A stretch of 64,000 bases of DNA from Typhlomys cinereus (Eukaryota; Chordata; Mammalia; Rodentia; Platacanthomyidae). A program made the translations under genes and the position numbers. Within the stretch, counting starts at the first letter, position 1; each line of letters begins with the position of its first letter. The notes below the pieces were generated by a model. That model had not been told where the DNA came from. It worked only from the letters and a program-made list of their open reading frames with translations, and did not search any database. The stretch covers positions 3,432,121 through 3,496,120 of the forward strand of contig JALPQD010000142.1 in assembly GCA_023101885.1 (NCBI GenBank). The letters are read 5' to 3'. Of the stretch, positions 61,356 to 64,000 are shown piece after piece.

Positions 61356-61830
61356 CAACTTTTTTTATTACAAAATAGTTTTTTAATACAAAGTAAATTT
61401 TGCTGTACATAATTTTAAAATTACAAAATGAGAAACATCACCTGCACATCACCCTGTCTGAGATGTATCGCATAGCTGAAGTAATACCCTTACTACCTGA
61501 ATCAGTCTGGATTCATTGGATAGCAGCCCAGACCAAACACAAAGTTCAAATAAGTTTAATTTTGAGCTGTTCATTCTCTAGGAGAAATACATTTCTGGTG
61601 AATTTTCCAAGTCTCCTAATTTTTCTATTAAGAGGTATACTAGAATGTAAGACACTGATGGAGGTAACCAAATGCTTAATGATATTGGTCTCAAAAATAA
61701 CTTAGTTCTGGTGGAATTCTAAAAATGTTACTATATTTGGAACATCTGAAAGAATTCAGAACTCCTGTAAGTTAACAGAGACTTTCCTGATGCTGCCATT
61801 TACCAGAGATACTGCTATTTTTAACTGTTA
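61356..61830. other. Unassigned sequence
   Basis: Flank of L1-E; no gene or named repeat. Confidence 0.5.
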
Positions 61831-61834
61831 TTTT

Positions 61835-61884
<50 letters not shown>

Positions 61885-62061
61885 ATCCTGATTGTTTCTG
61901 CCTCCTTTTTACTTTGCTCTGGGATTTCCTAGTCTCTGCCCACCAGCCAGAAGTACAGGCCACCATCTTTTCCGCTTGGCATTTTTATGTGGGATCTGGG
62001 ATCTGAACTCAGGAACTTCTGCTTGCAAGTGAGTCTTACACCTGAGCCATCTCTCCAGCTC
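61831..62061 (-). mobile_element. Older CA-tailed SINE (antisense)
   Basis: GT tract (about 61,837-61,881), GCTCTGGGATTTCCTAGTCT, GGGATCTGAACTCAGGAACT (B box reversed), GAGCCATCTCTCCAGC head. The 3' body is shortened between the GT tract and the GATCCTGATTG text. Confidence 0.9.
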
Positions 62062-63146
62062 ATGATTTTCAATTATATATAGGAAAATATTTTAATAAAG
62101 CTTACCTTATTGATGAAATTATAAATTGCTTTATACAGATCTGAGCTTTTGCAGTAATAATATCCCCAATGAAAGAGTATGAAACTGAAATTTTCAATTG
62201 AATTTTTTTGTTTGTAGAGTCTAACCTCAAGTATGTATTCCATCAGAGATTATACATATAGTTTTTTAACTCTAATATGTAAGTTCTCATATTAAGGGCA
62301 TATTTAACATATTTTCTTTATCTGTTACAAAGAATAAATGTGTATATTTCTAGAAAAACTAGTGATAGTAAAAACTTGAAATATCAGAAAATCTATATAC
62401 AAGGAACATGTTGTTTGTTTCTTCCAGTCCTCAGCATTGCTTTTTATGTAGCATTCAAAAGTATTCGGCGGCATGAAATTTCATATTGATACACTATTTC
62501 ATGGTGCTCTTTCTTAGTTAGGTACTTTTAGCATAAAGGAGGATCAAATATGTAACCATGGTGTTTGTCCTTCTGTAAGGAAACAATGAGAACTTTAAGC
62601 TCTTTTAGTGGACAGCATTTGAAAAGTACTGAATTGTCGTGTGATTATTTATTATTTTTTCTATATACTTTTCATAGTTACAGGTGTCAACTGATTGTTA
62701 AGGATTTGAGCTCTGAGTATATTTGTAGAACATTAGTAGTTGAGTTAAGCCCAGAGTGATCCTGCAGGAGATTGTCTCTTTGATGGGGAATATCTAGCCC
62801 ATAGTGGTGAGACTAGTCCCTGAGAAGGTGAATAGGATGAAGGGAACTAGTTGATAAAAACTGGTATCCTTCTGCACATTTGACCAGATGTGCTGGTCAG
62901 ACAAGAGAGAATTGTCCCTCTTTTAGCTCCTATGTGGATATGGTATATATAGTTCCCTCAGCCCTTGCTGTTGGTGTGGGCTCTCCTGCCAACCTGTACT
63001 AAAAACTGTAACCTAACAATCACCCATTGCTCTCTTAAGATTTCTTTGTCATGATTTAATCAGCAACCATGCAGGAGAACTGTGACAGAATTTGGTACAG
63101 GAGAAGTGAGGTGTCGTTGATAAATGTGGTATATGGCTTTGCTGAA
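62062..63146. other. Unassigned sequence
   Basis: About 1.1 kb. The right part (62,760-63,110) has the mixed composition of an old LTR (CATTGCTCTCTTAAGATTTC, CAGCAACCATGCAGGAG), not assignable. Confidence 0.4.
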
Positions 63147-63424
63147 TTTTTTTTTATTCATTCAATTGTGTGTGTGTGTGTGCGTGTGTGTGCGTGTGTG
63201 TGTGTGTGTGCATAGAACCACGGACGAATTCGGGAACCACCATGGATGCCTCCACCTCCTCCTTGTTTACTCTGCCCGGGGATTCACAGGCTCGGCCCTA
63301 CCAGGACCAGAAACGCAGGCCGCCCCACTTCCGCCTGGCCTCCATACTTGGGGTCTAGGATCCAAACTCAGGACCTTCTGCCTGCAAGGCAGAGGCTTAA
63401 CCCCTGAGCCGCTTCTCCAGCCCC
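63147..63424 (-). mobile_element. Young CA-tailed SINE (antisense)
   Basis: T-run, (GT)n, GAACCACGGACGAATTCGGG, GC-rich body, GGATCCAAACTCAGGACC (B box reversed), GAGCCGCTTCTCCAGCCCC. Nearly identical to the copy at 54,888, but without an obvious duplication. Confidence 0.93.
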
Positions 63425-63635
63425 AAGATGAAGTTTAATTTTAAAGATGATGGACTGCTTTGCTGGGTAGAGGAGATGTGTTGATATCCTTAATGTTTTG
63501 GATGGGAAAGGCAGAGAACATAGTAGCTGTGGGTGTTAGAGAAATGTACATCATTGAAGAAAAGCTTTTACACTGGGATAGTGGAATAAATGAATATGAA
63601 TGTACAGAAATTTTGTGTTTTGATAATCCAGACTT

Positions 63636-63834
63636 CTTTTTTTATAACATTTTAAATTATTATTTCCACTCATACAAACTTAATAGGTACACCGGTTCCC
63701 TCCCTCCCTCTTCCTCCCCTCTAACCCCCTGCTCCCCCTCCCCTCACCCCTCCCTCTCCATCCTCCAGTGCGCCCCCCCCAATCCCCAGAGAATCCTTTA
63801 ATGTGCATGCCCTCCTCTCTGATGACGTACAAGG
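63636..63834 (-). mobile_element. Short L1 3' end (antisense)
   Basis: T-run, CACTCATACAAACTTAATAGG, C-rich block and GAGAATCCTTTAATGTGCAT, the antisense end of the young L1 family. A 10-bp duplication ATCCAGACTT lies at 63,626-63,635 and 63,835-63,844. About 200 bp survive; the rest was never copied. Confidence 0.9.
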
Positions 63835-63844
63835 ATCCAGACTT

Positions 63845-64000
63845 TTAAAAGGCCACATCTGAAGCCATTTCTTGTCCCTCTAATCTTTTGGCTATCTAGA
63901 AAGGGATTTTTCACAGAGTCAGCATCCAAAAGTTGATACAACTGTTTGAGTGGACCACGCAACATCAACCTTACTGCAGAATTTGTCAGAATTACCTAGG
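63845..64000. other. Unassigned sequence to the window end
   Basis: Nothing recognised. Confidence 0.5.

Overview
The window is nuclear DNA of a rodent, with no recognisable host protein-coding exon, rRNA or tRNA gene. It is AT-rich intergenic (or deep intronic) sequence filled with retrotransposons. The rodent call rests on 7SL-derived B1 fragments, a CA-tailed tRNA-derived SINE whose head resembles muroid B2, a B3-like fragment, MaLR-type LTRs and L1s whose one complete 5'UTR carries tandem monomers. The young SINE body differs from the mouse/rat B2 I know, so a non-murine muroid or a dipodoid is more likely; I cannot name the species.

Layout. 1-1.97 kb: unassigned sequence with one young SINE. 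1.99-6.7 kb: plus-strand L1 (L1-A), truncated at the start of ORF2 and flanked by a 14-bp target-site duplication (TSD). 7.0-15.5 kb: an old decayed L1 (L1-B) broken by two later insertions 58 bp apart. Each of these carries an L1 3' end followed by non-L1 DNA that ends at AATAAA plus an A-run, as expected of 3' transductions; the first is also 5'-inverted. 15.66-22.95 kb: two L1 bodies in tandem (L1-C, L1-D) sharing one outer TSD. 23-51 kb: mostly unique AT-rich DNA with MaLR-like LTRs, many SINEs of one lineage at different ages, B1 and MIR relics and a solo ERV LTR at 49,693-50,103. 52.6-61.35 kb: a minus-strand, near full-length L1 (L1-E) with 5'UTR monomers, carrying three young SINEs, a nested twin-primed L1 and two copied-in DNA patches. 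61.36-64 kb: unique DNA, two SINEs and a short L1 3' end.

None of the L1 ORFs is intact, so nothing here looks autonomously active. The value of the window is its record of retrotransposition and repair. Many insertions have readable TSDs, three L1s show inversion or nesting, and two patches look like locally templated insertions: a 128-bp copy inside a SINE CA-tract, and an inverted 108-bp patch inside L1 ORF1. I found no convincing novel gene system.
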